DNA of 64,000 nucleotides from Chryseomicrobium palamuruense (GCF_042649045.1 NZ_JBHSEF010000021.1:124001-188000), one strand, 5' to 3'; counted from the stretch's first letter, positions 17,689-26,736 are shown. Notes: generated from the sequence alone by a model not told the origin. Numbers and translations are program-made.

Positions 17689-20265
17689 TTATAGACGCGG
17701 ATCGACTGGATCTGACTCGATTGCCAAAACAGCAAGTACGCACTCATGAATGCGTTCAACAGATTCTTGATGAATCAACCTTCGAATCCCTTCCAGTCCA
17801 AGGGCATATTCATCAAGTGCCATTTGTTGTTTCTTTTTCAATGACCGTTTTTTCACATACGCCAGCACTTCCGGTTCTAAATAATTCATACCATAAATCA
17901 GACGTAAGTATTCGCGGCCTCTTACTTTCATCGCTGGTTGAACCACTCGGCCGTTTGCCCCCGTTACCGACCAATGTAGAGGTTTCACAACGAAACCTTC
18001 TCCACCAGCCTCTGTCAGTTCATGCCACCAGCGAATAGCTTCCTCTTTGCCCTCTTCCCCGAAAATCAATCGGTACTCAGTGGCAATGAACACATCACTC
18101 ACATCGGCTAGCTTTTGACTTTGTTCCATATGCCAAGAATGTGGTTTTGAGGTAAGAAGTTCGTGTTGATGCGCAAGGACATGGAATACGGCAACTTGAA
18201 TAGCGGTTTCGTTTTCCACAGACCAGACGTACGGTGCGTAGGCATCTTTGAAAGCATGTGCGTCTTCTAGACCTTTTTCAGCTTGCTCTCGCCAATCTGA
18301 GACATCGGTTGTCGCCTTTTCAGAGAGGGTGTTGACAATTTCCGAACGGTCTAAAATAGCTGCATGTGCCACATGTGCATACTCACTTGCGATTAATTCT
18401 CCCGCCTTCACATTCCAGGGAAGGATTTCTGCGTCGAGTAACAGCCATTCTGTATCAAACTCTTGGAAGTAACCTGCTTTCCTAACGGCTTCGTGAATGC
18501 GTTCATGCATGGCCCGCTTTCGCTCACCTTCAAAGAAGTCCCTTCCTGTACGGGATGTGATAACGACCGTATCTGAATAGCCGGTCCATTTGCGCGCGGC
18601 GTCTGTCGATTGAAAGAGCAGGATCACTGCGCGACTTCCCATATGTTTCTTCTCGACAATCAGCTCATGAATCCCTTGCTTCTCGAAATAGGCAATCGCT
18701 TCTTCCGGATGTTCCAAATAGTCATGACGATCTGACACTGGTGGTGGACTCATCGTTGGAGGCAGATAAACCAGTTGTTCCAACGGAAGTGTAGCGTGTG
18801 AAAAGTAATCGAGAGCTGTCTTCGTCTGTTGACTGTTAATTCGTATTGCTCCATCACTCGTCTTCGCGGTGAAGCCATTTAACCATTTTTGAATTGCAGG
18901 TGGCTTCAAACGTTTTTCAAACCATTCTTCTAATGGATTGATGACCGCCTGGGCATAGTCTTTTGCGTCAACTTGGACGAGTTCTTTTGAGGGCAAACGG
19001 AGTGCGGTTAACTCCCCCCCAAATACGGCCCCTTGATCGATGTTGATGGTGCGCTGAATCTCGACCGGAACCGGACGTGGGTCATGTCCCCAGACAACAA
19101 GGACAGGCAACGTATGTTCAATCGTCCAGTCCCCTCGTGTCGGCTTGCCATTCGGTTGCACACCTATGACCGGACCATAACGGCAAAAGTCGGCTACTTT
19201 TGCAGAGTGGCGACCAATAAATTCATCACGGATACCAGCGTGAACTGCAACGGCTAACGGGATACCTGCCTCCTCAATGATGTAATGAGAGGGTGCCTCC
19301 AGCAGCATTCGTTTCATACGATTTTTCAAATCACGAACGGCGTCTTTTCCGTGTGCACGCTCATATGCTTGAAACTCTTCTTCTACTTTTTCATCGCCGT
19401 GCGTGAGCGTGACTTTTCGTCCGTCAAGCCAGCGTGCAATCTTCCACCCATGATTCGAATCAATCATATAGGCAAGTCCTGCTTCAATATGTTTTTCAAA
19501 AAACAACATCGCATCGAGTGAGCGAGGACCACGGCTCATCACATCACCAAGTGATAAAATTTTTCGTCCTTCCGGATGACGATACAATCCGTCAGCTCCC
19601 CGTTCATAACCGAGTTTCATAAGGAGTTCAAGCCATTCATCCATACAACCATGAATATCGCCGATGATGTCTAGTCCTTGATCAATGGCCAATGTGTACG
19701 GAGAAGTTGCTCGTTTCACCTCTTCTATGCTGGTTTCAATTGTAAATAAGCTATCAAAATCTTCACGCTCAATCGTACGTAGTTCTCCCTTTAACTGGCG
19801 AACCTGGGTTTTAATGCGGCGCGACCCTCTCGCCTGATCACGTCTCTCATCCCTTATAAGTAATTGTTCTTCAGAGATGGAAAAAATGAGACCGACTAGC
19901 GGTAAGTGATACCGATGTGCGAGCTTGCGGTAGCGCTCCCGATCGACCGCTGCCAAATTCGTTGCGTCGATAATGGCTAGTTTTCCTAATTTCAGGCGGG
20001 CTTCCGTCAATGTTTCCATCAGATGAAAGGCTTGCTCAGAAATCTGTGCGTATTCTTCGCGTAAGTATGCTTGCTTTTGAGGGTTTTCGTGTGACCATGG
20101 CGTAAAACTAGTGCCGCTGACTTGAAGACGGCACGCATCGGAACTGATTATTTCATCTTGTGAGATGGTACGGTCCGCTACCCACTGTTTCAGAAGAGTA
20201 GATTTTCCACTGTTAGAGGGTCCGATACATAACACGATCCCTGCATACGGAAGTTGAATCGTCAT
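17689..20265 (-). CDS. pnkp: Polynucleotide kinase-phosphatase-ligase Pnkp, RNA repair
   Basis: 858 residues from the ATG that overlaps the hen1 stop as ATGA; the longer open frame lies inside hen1. Three modules are visible. The 5'-OH polynucleotide kinase has P-loop GPSNSGKST (15-23). The central binuclear metallophosphatase has GDIHG (202-206), GDVMSRGP (240-247), SNHG (270-273), VHAG (341-344) and WGHDPR (392-397). The C-terminal adenylyltransferase ligase has its nucleophile in KHMG (K540). This is the order of bacterial Pnkp (Clostridium thermocellum Pnkp has about 870 residues). Pnkp heals the 2',3'-phosphate and 5'-OH ends left by ribotoxins and seals the RNA with Hen1. Confidence 0.95.
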   Translation of the reverse strand: MTIQLPYAGIVLCIGPSNSGKSTLLKQWVADRTISQDEIISSDACRLQVSGTSFTPWSHENPQKQAYLREEYAQISEQAFHLMETLTEARLKLGKLAIIDATNLAAVDRERYRKLAHRYHLPLVGLIFSISEEQLLIRDERRDQARGSRRIKTQVRQLKGELRTIEREDFDSLFTIETSIEEVKRATSPYTLAIDQGLDIIGDIHGCMDEWLELLMKLGYERGADGLYRHPEGRKILSLGDVMSRGPRSLDAMLFFEKHIEAGLAYMIDSNHGWKIARWLDGRKVTLTHGDEKVEEEFQAYERAHGKDAVRDLKNRMKRMLLEAPSHYIIEEAGIPLAVAVHAGIRDEFIGRHSAKVADFCRYGPVIGVQPNGKPTRGDWTIEHTLPVLVVWGHDPRPVPVEIQRTINIDQGAVFGGELTALRLPSKELVQVDAKDYAQAVINPLEEWFEKRLKPPAIQKWLNGFTAKTSDGAIRINSQQTKTALDYFSHATLPLEQLVYLPPTMSPPPVSDRHDYLEHPEEAIAYFEKQGIHELIVEKKHMGSRAVILLFQSTDAARKWTGYSDTVVITSRTGRDFFEGERKRAMHERIHEAVRKAGYFQEFDTEWLLLDAEILPWNVKAGELIASEYAHVAHAAILDRSEIVNTLSEKATTDVSDWREQAEKGLEDAHAFKDAYAPYVWSVENETAIQVAVFHVLAHQHELLTSKPHSWHMEQSQKLADVSDVFIATEYRLIFGEEGKEEAIRWWHELTEAGGEGFVVKPLHWSVTGANGRVVQPAMKVRGREYLRLIYGMNYLEPEVLAYVKKRSLKKKQQMALDEYALGLEGIRRLIHQESVERIHECVLAVLAIESDPVDPRL

Positions 20266-21599
20266 GGGCGAGTCCACTCCTTTCGTGTAAAGATAGCTGC
20301 TTGTGTCGGTGACCCGAATTCCGGATGGTGCTCTCCGATGCCGTGAAATGTAATCGTGTAAATCTGGTGTAAGTTCATCTTCTCGCACCACTCTTGAAAT
20401 TCTGCACGCGTCCATTCGAAACGGTGATCGGTATGTCGAGACGTCTCAAGCCCGTAGACGGCATTGTACTCACTGTTTGGAGTAGTAAGAATTAAATGTT
20501 TCGGGAAATAATCATGCAAAATCATGTTAAAAATAGTCGGAAGTCGCTCCTCTTCGATATGTTCAATGACTTCGCAGAGAACGATAGCTCCTTTATCTTT
20601 CCATTGGGCATCATAATAATACAGCGAGCCCCAAGCTGCTTCTGGAACAGAACAGCCATTTCGATTGGTCAGCGCTTCAAATCGTTTGTGCGCTTTTTTA
20701 AGTGCGCGTGCTGATGGTTCAACTGCCCAGATCTGTTCAATACCCGGCATAAATGCAAGACGTTCCGAAAGTTTCCCCCCTCCTGCACCAAAATCCACAA
20801 CAGTTCGCGTTTTTTGCACATCGATTTGTTCAGCAATCCACTCATAGCGTGCGTCGTTTAAACGAGGTTGCGTATTTCCCCGCTCTTGTTTAGGAATGAA
20901 TTGTTCAACCAATCCTGGAAACTTCACGTACTTCCGCACGATGTCTTCACGGAGCGGATGTTTGTCTAGCCACCCTTCCCCGTAACGTTTCAGTTTTTCA
21001 ACTTGTTCGTTATCAAGGAAGTGATGCATCTCTGCATCTAAAATAGGCAGCAAAATCCAAAGATGACTAAGTAACATTTTCAAAGAAACCGTTCCTTCTA
21101 AGGTAAGAAGGAAAACAGATTTTCGTGCCGTCTCCTTTAGGACGGTTTCTTCTTTGGGAAGTTTGTAAGTGGCTGTGTAGCCTAAGGGTTCAAATAACCG
21201 AGTGACTTCTTCTAATGAATAGGCCGTCGCGACGGGTCCAACGGTGACGATTAGAGGGAACTTGTGGTCGACCCATTCCGCCCACTCATCCTTAACTTTG
21301 CCATTCAATGCCGTCCCTAGCGTGGTGCGTATTAAAGACAAAAATACGGTGCTCGTCACGATATTCCGGTCATGTATATAATGAGTGATATCTATTGGCC
21401 CATCTGCGGACTTTGTCCACGACATAGGATTTGTTTCCACATAAAGAAGTGCATCGATCTCTTCATCGGTCGCTGTCAGATAGGTAAAGCGAACGGCTTG
21501 GTCTTTTTCATGGCGTTCATGACGTCGCCCAGGGTTTTTGGCAAACAGGTGCGTGAGGACGTTCGCATGAGGTGCAGAAGAACGAATGCGCAATTGCAT
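20262..21599 (-). CDS. hen1: RNA 3'-terminal 2'-O-methyltransferase Hen1
   Basis: 445 residues. Residues 1-240 form the bacterial Hen1 N-terminal domain, which in known systems activates the Pnkp ligase. Residues 245-445 form the methyltransferase, with SAM motif VVDFGAGGGKL (267-277), the metal-binding EVIEH (343-347), TTPN (372-375) and RHTDHRFEWTRAEF (388-401). AAGGAGG lies 9 bases before the ATG. The gene is first in a two-gene operon and overlaps pnkp by 4 bp. In studied bacteria Hen1 2'-O-methylates the break before sealing, so the same toxin cannot cut again. Confidence 0.95.
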   Translation of the reverse strand: MQLRIRSSAPHANVLTHLFAKNPGRRHERHEKDQAVRFTYLTATDEEIDALLYVETNPMSWTKSADGPIDITHYIHDRNIVTSTVFLSLIRTTLGTALNGKVKDEWAEWVDHKFPLIVTVGPVATAYSLEEVTRLFEPLGYTATYKLPKEETVLKETARKSVFLLTLEGTVSLKMLLSHLWILLPILDAEMHHFLDNEQVEKLKRYGEGWLDKHPLREDIVRKYVKFPGLVEQFIPKQERGNTQPRLNDARYEWIAEQIDVQKTRTVVDFGAGGGKLSERLAFMPGIEQIWAVEPSARALKKAHKRFEALTNRNGCSVPEAAWGSLYYYDAQWKDKGAIVLCEVIEHIEEERLPTIFNMILHDYFPKHLILTTPNSEYNAVYGLETSRHTDHRFEWTRAEFQEWCEKMNLHQIYTITFHGIGEHHPEFGSPTQAAIFTRKEWTRP

Positions 21600-21649
21600 A
21601 TGGCGGCGCCTCCTTTTTCTTTAAGTATATCCCATTTTATACAAAGAAA

Positions 21650-21674
21650 CAGTCAGCACATGAAGTACTGACCG
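21650..21674 (-). terminator. Probable terminator of the yhfK-like gene
   Basis: GGTCAGTAC and GTGCTGACTG form an imperfect stem on the minus strand, followed by GTTTCTTTG. The T run is weak. Confidence 0.45.
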
Positions 21675-21680
21675 TCTTAT

Positions 21681-22328
21681 TTATAGCCCACTTTTTAATG
21701 CATCTGCAATCGGGTGTTCACCATTCACGAGTTCAATTGCTTGTTTCGAAGTCGATGAATCATCTACAACATGCACAAGAGCGCGGGCGACGTCACCACG
21801 CGTGATGTCACCTGGTTTTGCGTCTTTTCCGGCTGCAAACTTGCCTGTTGGGGTGTTATTCGTTAATGCACCTGGACGTAAAATCGTCCAGTCGAGCGAC
21901 GACTCCTCCACGTGATGATCTGCATAGTATTTCGCAACATAGTATGGTTTGATTTCATCGCTCCATGTTGAGCGGTCACCTGCACCAAACGCACTTAGCA
22001 TAACGTAACGCTTTACGCCTGCTTTTTCAGCGGCTTCCACAGTTTTCACGGCACCGTCTAAATCAATCAATAAAGTCTTGTCAGGACCTGTGCTTCCGCC
22101 TGAACCTGCTGCGAAGATGACGGCCTCATAGCCTTTCATCGCCTCCGCGAGATCATCGACCGAACCTTCTAAGTCAGCGAGTACGCTGTGAATCCCTTTA
22201 TCTTCAAAGTCTTTTTGTTGCTCCTCTTTTCGAACCATGGCCGTGACTTCATGAGACTCGTTCTTGTGTAGCGTGTTAACCAGTTCGTGTCCAACCTGTC
22301 CATTTGCTCCAACTACGAATACTTTCAT
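21681..22328 (-). CDS. yhfK: NAD(P)-binding atypical SDR protein (YhfK-like)
   Basis: 215 residues. The N-terminal Rossmann motif GANGQVG (about 8-14) and the MVRK after strand 2 suggest NADP binding. VIFAAGSGGS, MLSAFGA and YYVAKYYAD (active-site Tyr-x3-Lys region) follow. The protein matches the short NmrA/YhfK group of atypical SDRs, whose substrates are unknown. The gene seems monocistronic. Confidence 0.85.
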   Translation of the reverse strand: MKVFVVGANGQVGHELVNTLHKNESHEVTAMVRKEEQQKDFEDKGIHSVLADLEGSVDDLAEAMKGYEAVIFAAGSGGSTGPDKTLLIDLDGAVKTVEAAEKAGVKRYVMLSAFGAGDRSTWSDEIKPYYVAKYYADHHVEESSLDWTILRPGALTNNTPTGKFAAGKDAKPGDITRGDVARALVHVVDDSSTSKQAIELVNGEHPIADALKSGL

Positions 22329-22368
22329 GTGAAATCTCTCCTTGTGTGTTCGATTTCACAGCAATTTC

Positions 22369-22572
22369 TTAACAGCTCCAGCTTCTCTTTTTCGCTAGGT
22401 AGCTGACCGATTTTTCCATCGCCACGTAGGCTAACACTAGTAAAACAAGTGCCCCTAGGGGATGGCCGAGTTGTGGCCACTGGGTTTGAAGGCCTGTCCA
22501 TACGGCTCCTAAACTTATGAAGTAAAGAAATAATAGAAGACTTCCCCAGACCAAACTGCGCGTACATTTCAT
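22369..22572 (-). CDS. Small membrane protein (67 aa)
   Basis: Two hydrophobic segments (about residues 6-27 and 38-56) with a basic tail (KKRSWSC). AAAGGTGGGA lies 7 bases before the ATG. An overlapping frame of similar length has no membrane character and a poorer site, so this frame is preferred. Function unknown. Confidence 0.55.
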   Translation of the reverse strand: MKCTRSLVWGSLLLFLYFISLGAVWTGLQTQWPQLGHPLGALVLLVLAYVAMEKSVSYLAKKRSWSC

Positions 22573-22688
22573 GTGTTTCCCACCTTTGTCTTATAAGCTA
22601 CCATAAACTTCAGGTAGAAACCAAGCTATGTGACTTCGGAAGGGTAATTGAGGAAGGAGGAGGAGGGAGGTCCATACGCATGGGTTAC

Positions 22689-22825
22689 CCGGTCCATTAA
22701 TAGTTCGTAACCGGTCCAATATAGCCGCTATGGAAAGAGTATCTATTATGAAGGTCCGTTTGCGGGATTTACCCGGTCTATTTCGACTTCTAGACAGTTC
22801 CATTACCACTACCTCCCCGGTCCAT
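22689..22825. repeat. Degenerate 22-bp array with CCGGTCCATTA motif
   Basis: CCGGTCC-like motifs start at 22689, 22711, 22751, 22773, 22795 and 22817. All are 22 bp apart except one 40-bp interval. They fill the 302-bp gap between two minus-strand genes. The period is one base longer than in the 21-bp arrays elsewhere in this window and the motif differs. Confidence 0.65.
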
Positions 22826-22852
22826 TCACACAAAAATCCTATTCAGCATGCA

Positions 22853-22890
22853 AAAACCGCTCTCCTGAACACAATCAGGAAGAGCGGTTT
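22853..22890 (-). terminator. Terminator of the first VanZ-like gene
   Basis: AAACCGCTCTtcCTGA pairs with TCAGGAGAGCGGTTT, followed by TTG on the minus strand. It overlaps the last codons of the gene. Confidence 0.8.
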
Positions 22891-23378
22891 ATTTTTGGTG
22901 AATAGAGATAGTTCCGGATTGGAAAGATAACGTGCAGCACCCGGAATACGATATACCCGACGATGACACCAATGGTATTTAAGAATAAATCATCCACGTC
23001 AAAACTTCCCACAGCCATAAACCACTGAGCGAGCTCTAGTCCAAGACTAAACAGGAACCCGTAAATGACTGTCAGCAGGAAATATGGTTTGTGACGGAAC
23101 AATAACGGTAACATCAAACCAAATGGAATGAAGCCCACGACATTGCCTCCGAGATTCATCAACCGGACCGTCCAGGGGATGCGAGTGTCGTTCCAGTAAA
23201 GTCCGATTGTTTCAAACAGTGTAAAGTTATTGCGGGTCCAAATACTTGGCTGCTCTCGTTCAAAAATATTGTTTACAGCGCTTTCTGCATCCATTTCCTT
23301 CAACACGACCAATCGAATGACGATTGCTAAGTAAATGAGAAATGTCACCCAGAGCGCGCCTCGTGTCAGTTTTTTCAT
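22875..23378 (-). CDS. VanZ family membrane protein
   Basis: 167 residues from the ATG preceded by AGGAGA (the longer frame starts inside that region). Four membrane segments and the VanZ motifs NLGGNVVGFIPFGLMLPLLF, then LELAQWF and GSFDVDDLFLNTIG. VanZ-type proteins are associated with low-level glycopeptide resistance, but the biochemical role is unknown and most chromosomal members have no proven link. A second family member lies at 34269-34754. Confidence 0.85.
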   Translation of the reverse strand: MKKLTRGALWVTFLIYLAIVIRLVVLKEMDAESAVNNIFEREQPSIWTRNNFTLFETIGLYWNDTRIPWTVRLMNLGGNVVGFIPFGLMLPLLFRHKPYFLLTVIYGFLFSLGLELAQWFMAVGSFDVDDLFLNTIGVIVGYIVFRVLHVIFPIRNYLYSPKINRSS

Positions 23379-23449
23379 TCTATTTTCTCCTAAATTCATG
23401 CGTCAAGGTTCTATTCTACAACAGAATCTAGAAAGATACGAAAGATATC

Positions 23450-23911
23450 CTAACGAGCCATTGGGTCGTTAAGCGTTTTATACCCGTGAGATTCATAGAA
23501 TTTCCGACCTCCCTCACTCGGCCAGACCATCGTGAATTCTGCACGCTGATCAGTGAGCCAGGCATTGGCATGCTCAATAAGCTCCCCGCCAATCCCCTTC
23601 CCCCGGAAGTCCGGTTTAGTATAAACATTGGTCATGTAGTAGAAAGGGTACGGCATACGTTCCGGACGGACAATCTTATCAATCTTTTGTAAGTAGATAT
23701 GAGAAACGAGCTCTCCTTCCACTTCAGCTACCCAAATAGCCCATCGGTCGCTTCCGAATAAATCATCTGCCTGCGCTAGGAATGTTTGATGAAATTCTTG
23801 ACGAGCCTCTTCTGAAGCATCGATATTATAATCTTCTGCCGTAAAGTCAAACCGCATATCTGCTAGTGCCGACGCATCAGCTAGATTCGCTAATCGGTAG
23901 ATGACCTCCAT
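23450..23911 (-). CDS. GNAT family N-acetyltransferase
   Basis: 153 residues with the acetyl-CoA loop FRGKGIGGELIEHANAW (about 106-122) and C-terminal FYESHGYK. GGAGG lies 7 bases upstream, inside the preceding gene, whose TAA directly abuts this ATG. It is the last of five closely packed genes starting at 26227. Substrate unknown. Confidence 0.85.
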   Translation of the reverse strand: MEVIYRLANLADASALADMRFDFTAEDYNIDASEEARQEFHQTFLAQADDLFGSDRWAIWVAEVEGELVSHIYLQKIDKIVRPERMPYPFYYMTNVYTKPDFRGKGIGGELIEHANAWLTDQRAEFTMVWPSEGGRKFYESHGYKTLNDPMAR

Positions 23912-25099
23912 TTACTTACCCTCCAGTAAGTCTGTCACAAGATAGATTTCACCGTTTGTCACATCACCTGCAAACAAAAGGTCGCGAAGGGCATCGGCAA
24001 CAGTGCGTGGCGAGCGTAAGTCACCTTTTTCTTTCAGTTCTTTAAACCGACCCAAATCCGCAAATGCATCGGCAGAAGAACTGCGAATCGTTTCTTGCAT
24101 GCCTGTGTCCATCACACCCGGATTATAAGCGATGACCCGGTGCGAACTCTGCGACTGCTCAAGCTCTAACCCTGCGACTTCGGTGTGCATATTGATGGCA
24201 GCTTTCGTGCTGTTGTAGACACTCCACCCGGAAATCGGACGGGACCCTGCCCCCGATGTAACATTGACAATCGTCAGTTGCACATCTGTACCGCGCGCAT
24301 GTTGGAACAAACTGTTTGTCATCAGCATCGGTGCCATCACATTGACGCGGAAGGCAGTTTCCAAACGGTCCGGATCCAGATTTCCTACCCTTTCGATGGG
24401 GTCAATCACACTCGCATTGTGAATGACCGTCACACGTTTCGCTCCAATCTTTTCAATCTCTTGCCACACATGCTCTGTAGCTGTAAGCGGGACCCCTGAC
24501 TTTGATAAATCATATAAAAGGGATGTGACTCCTGACTGAGTGGCAGATTCCGTTCGAGAAATCCCGATGACCGGAATTCCTTTTTCTACAAAACTTTCAA
24601 CTAGACCTTCTCCCAATCCTTTTGAAGACCCCGTGATAACAACACAATCCATCATTTGACTCCCTCCAATGGTTTTTATATAAGAAACTGTTCGATTTGC
24701 TTCTTGAAACCCCAGTCTTTCGTGCATCTGTTGACTTTCCACATTATGTAGTTCGACCTCACTTCCGAATTCTGTACACCCGCGGCGGAAAGCCCATTGT
24801 TCTGCTACTTCCACCAATTTACGAGCAATGCCTTGGTTTCGCATCTGCTCGTCTACATATAAACCTTCTAAATAACCGACCGGAGATGAGGAAGAACCTT
24901 CTACATAATCACGCCGTAACTGAACTTGTGAAAATCCAATAGCTTCATCATCATTCCATGCGACAAAAAAGGCAGCATCCTTATCGCCTACAAATCCAAC
25001 AAGTTCGTCTTGCCACTCACTCGGTGTTTGGCCAGGCCATAAACCGTTTAGTAAAGGTAAGAGTGTCTCGTATTGATCATCTTTGAGTTGTGTGATCAT
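23912..25099 (-). CDS. Fused GNAT acetyltransferase and SDR oxidoreductase
   Basis: 395 residues. Residues 1-146 are a GNAT domain similar to aminoglycoside 6'-N-acetyltransferases (VDEQMRNQGIARKLVE, MHERLGF). Residues 149-395 are a classical SDR (VITGSSKGLGEG, NAS, active-site YNSTK) resembling sepiapterin/benzil reductases. The two families are not normally fused. At the join, GGAGG sits 7 bases before ATGATG (24655), so this looks like two genes whose intervening stop was lost. The SDR could still be made alone (247 residues). The gene overlaps its upstream neighbour by 4 bp (ATGA). Confidence 0.8.
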   Translation of the reverse strand: MITQLKDDQYETLLPLLNGLWPGQTPSEWQDELVGFVGDKDAAFFVAWNDDEAIGFSQVQLRRDYVEGSSSSPVGYLEGLYVDEQMRNQGIARKLVEVAEQWAFRRGCTEFGSEVELHNVESQQMHERLGFQEANRTVSYIKTIGGSQMMDCVVITGSSKGLGEGLVESFVEKGIPVIGISRTESATQSGVTSLLYDLSKSGVPLTATEHVWQEIEKIGAKRVTVIHNASVIDPIERVGNLDPDRLETAFRVNVMAPMLMTNSLFQHARGTDVQLTIVNVTSGAGSRPISGWSVYNSTKAAINMHTEVAGLELEQSQSSHRVIAYNPGVMDTGMQETIRSSSADAFADLGRFKELKEKGDLRSPRTVADALRDLLFAGDVTNGEIYLVTDLLEGK

Positions 25100-25464
25100 T
25101 TGTTGCCATCCCCTTCCGCATCCGGCACGTCATGGAGGCTGATTTCATTATTAAGCACCGTGATCATCACTTCATAATTGCCTTTCCGGTAAAATGTCGT
25201 TGGTCCTTGGTCACTTGTTTTCTCCCAACCGCGTTGCCAAATAATCATCTGATAATCTAGGGGTAATCCTTTATCCTGCTTCGCTTTGTCCCATGTATAA
25301 ATGGTCAAGCCCTCTGTCTGCTCGATGCGTTCGGCAGATTTTGCAATCGGAAAGCCCGCGTGCGCATCCAATGAACGGTACTGGCTGTTTTGGTAGGCAT
25401 AACTGACAACTACGACATTGGTAACAAGAAGCACGATAAAAGCGAGCCATTTCCATCGTTTCAT
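25096..25464 (-). CDS. Membrane-anchored extracytoplasmic protein, unknown function
   Basis: 122 residues: a basic N-terminus and one hydrophobic segment (about 5-24) that may be an uncleaved anchor or signal, then a polar domain with several Trp and Tyr residues (IYTWDKAKQD, MIIWQRGWE). Overlaps by 4 bp at both ends (ATGA) show tight translational coupling in this operon. I do not recognise the family. Confidence 0.7.
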   Translation of the reverse strand: MKRWKWLAFIVLLVTNVVVVSYAYQNSQYRSLDAHAGFPIAKSAERIEQTEGLTIYTWDKAKQDKGLPLDYQMIIWQRGWEKTSDQGPTTFYRKGNYEVMITVLNNEISLHDVPDAEGDGNK

Positions 25465-25661
25465 GAGTGGTTCTCCTTTCGGTACCGATACGTTTCAAAG
25501 AAGGCGAGCGCGAGTAGAATAACTGTGATGCCAATATACAGCCAAAGTGTCCCCAGTTCTTGAAGTCGTTCGCGGTAAATAAAGATAAAAATCAGTGCGG
25601 CTATAGAGACGATATAATGAAAAATCATTAACATTAAACGCTTTTCTCGTGTTGATTTCAT
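25461..25661 (-). CDS. Small two-span membrane protein (66 aa)
   Basis: Two hydrophobic segments (about 9-27 and 36-55) with basic ends (MKSTREKR.. and YRYRKEN). It overlaps the acetyltransferase gene before it and the anchored protein gene after it by 4 bp each, so it is a real operon member. Function unknown. Confidence 0.7.
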   Translation of the reverse strand: MKSTREKRLMLMIFHYIVSIAALIFIFIYRERLQELGTLWLYIGITVILLALAFFETYRYRKENHS

Positions 25662-26227
25662 GTCTGACTTCCTGCTTTCAATTGTTTGATAATACGAGCC
25701 GGATTACCACCTACGACAACGTCACTCGGTACATCTTTGGTGACGACCGCTCCGGACGCGATGATGGCTCGATTTCCTATCGTAACGCCAGGTAGAATAA
25801 GAGCGCCTCCCCCAATCCATACATCGTCGCCGATTCTAACAGGAATGCCATACTCTCTCCCTGATGAGCGTTCAACAGAATCCAGCGGATGGGTAGCTGT
25901 ATAGATGTGAACACCAGGCCCAAGCATGCACCGGTCTCCAAACCGGATTTCACACACGTCGAGAAACACACAGTCAAAATTAGCAAAGAATGCTTTTCCG
26001 GTTTGAATATTGTAGCCATAATCCACTCGGAGGGACGGTTCAATGACCGGGATATCCGTGGTTTCTCCTAATAGTTGTTGTAAGATCTCTTCACGACGTT
26101 TCGTTTCTTCAGGCAACGTCAGGTTATATGTATAAACTAGTTGGCGGGCTCGGGTCCTTTCCGCGACGAGTTCAGGATCTTGGGCAAGATACATTTCCCC
26201 TGCAAGCATAGATTCTTTTTCGGTCAT
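25658..26227 (-). CDS. maa: Maltose/galactoside O-acetyltransferase family protein
   Basis: 189 residues. The N-terminal Mac domain (KESMLAGEMYLAQDPELVAERTRA in two parts, about 4-28) precedes a left-handed beta-helix of hexapeptide repeats (about 75-180). The catalytic His lies in YTATHPLD, and IGDDVWIGGGALILPGV is the family signature. Such enzymes acetylate sugars with acetyl-CoA. It is the first gene of the coupled five-gene operon running to 23450; the mix of acetyltransferases, SDR and membrane proteins suggests small-molecule modification, but no pathway can be named. Confidence 0.88.
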   Translation of the reverse strand: MTEKESMLAGEMYLAQDPELVAERTRARQLVYTYNLTLPEETKRREEILQQLLGETTDIPVIEPSLRVDYGYNIQTGKAFFANFDCVFLDVCEIRFGDRCMLGPGVHIYTATHPLDSVERSSGREYGIPVRIGDDVWIGGGALILPGVTIGNRAIIASGAVVTKDVPSDVVVGGNPARIIKQLKAGSQT

Positions 26228-26290
26228 TTTCTATCACACCCCTTTCTTCTATTATCGCGAATGTGACTTAAAAAGACAAAGAAGATAAAA

Positions 26291-26321
26291 AGCTGCACAC
26301 ATAGTTTAGATGTGTACAGCT
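26291..26321 (-). terminator. Terminator of the RDD operon
   Basis: AGCTGcACACAT pairs with ATGTGTaCAGCT, followed by TTTTTAT on the minus strand. Confidence 0.85.
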
Positions 26322-26331
26322 TTCATAAACT

Positions 26332-26736
26332 TTAGTTTACTTCACGCACGACGGTGCCAAATTTTTGATCATGTGGATAGGCGCTCCCGTCTTTTCCTTC
26401 AAACCCTTTGCGGTCTTTTAGATAATCAAACGTACTTACCATATCGCGATAAACTGCTCGTTTCAGGACTTGCTCACAGCTTGGATTCTGTCCATCTTCT
26501 GTTTCTAATTTGAGACCCACTGCTTTGTAGCCTAGTGTTTGTCCATTGTTCTTCATTTGGATGGCCTCCATTCCCCACATGACAAATGTAGGCAACAACG
26601 TTGCGTAAACGGCTTCCGCTGAGCGATTTTTCTTAGTGACACTTTTAAGAGCCGTTTCAATTCCGATGGATACTGCTGTAGCAATCACCGTATCGATCAA
26701 TATCGCTTTGGTACGTTTTTTACTAAGTTCTTTCAT
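26332..26736 (-). CDS. RDD family membrane protein
   Basis: The start at MKELSKKRTKAILID follows AAAGGGAG; the 67 codons upstream in the same frame overlap the neighbouring gene and carry no site. 134 residues, with the RDD-type pattern: N-terminal RT..LIDTVIA, then GQTLGYKAVGLKLE and a C-terminal R.V.RD region. RDD proteins are small membrane proteins, some linked to ion transport. It overlaps the upstream gene by 4 bp (ATGA). Confidence 0.75.
   Translation of the reverse strand: MKELSKKRTKAILIDTVIATAVSIGIETALKSVTKKNRSAEAVYATLLPTFVMWGMEAIQMKNNGQTLGYKAVGLKLETEDGQNPSCEQVLKRAVYRDMVSTFDYLKDRKGFEGKDGSAYPHDQKFGTVVREVN

Noticed and set aside
20262..20415. Pnkp starting at 20415 with 50 extra residues
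   Set aside because: That stretch is the 3' end of hen1 in another frame; the ATG at 20265 with ATGA overlap places the P-loop at the usual distance from the N-terminus.
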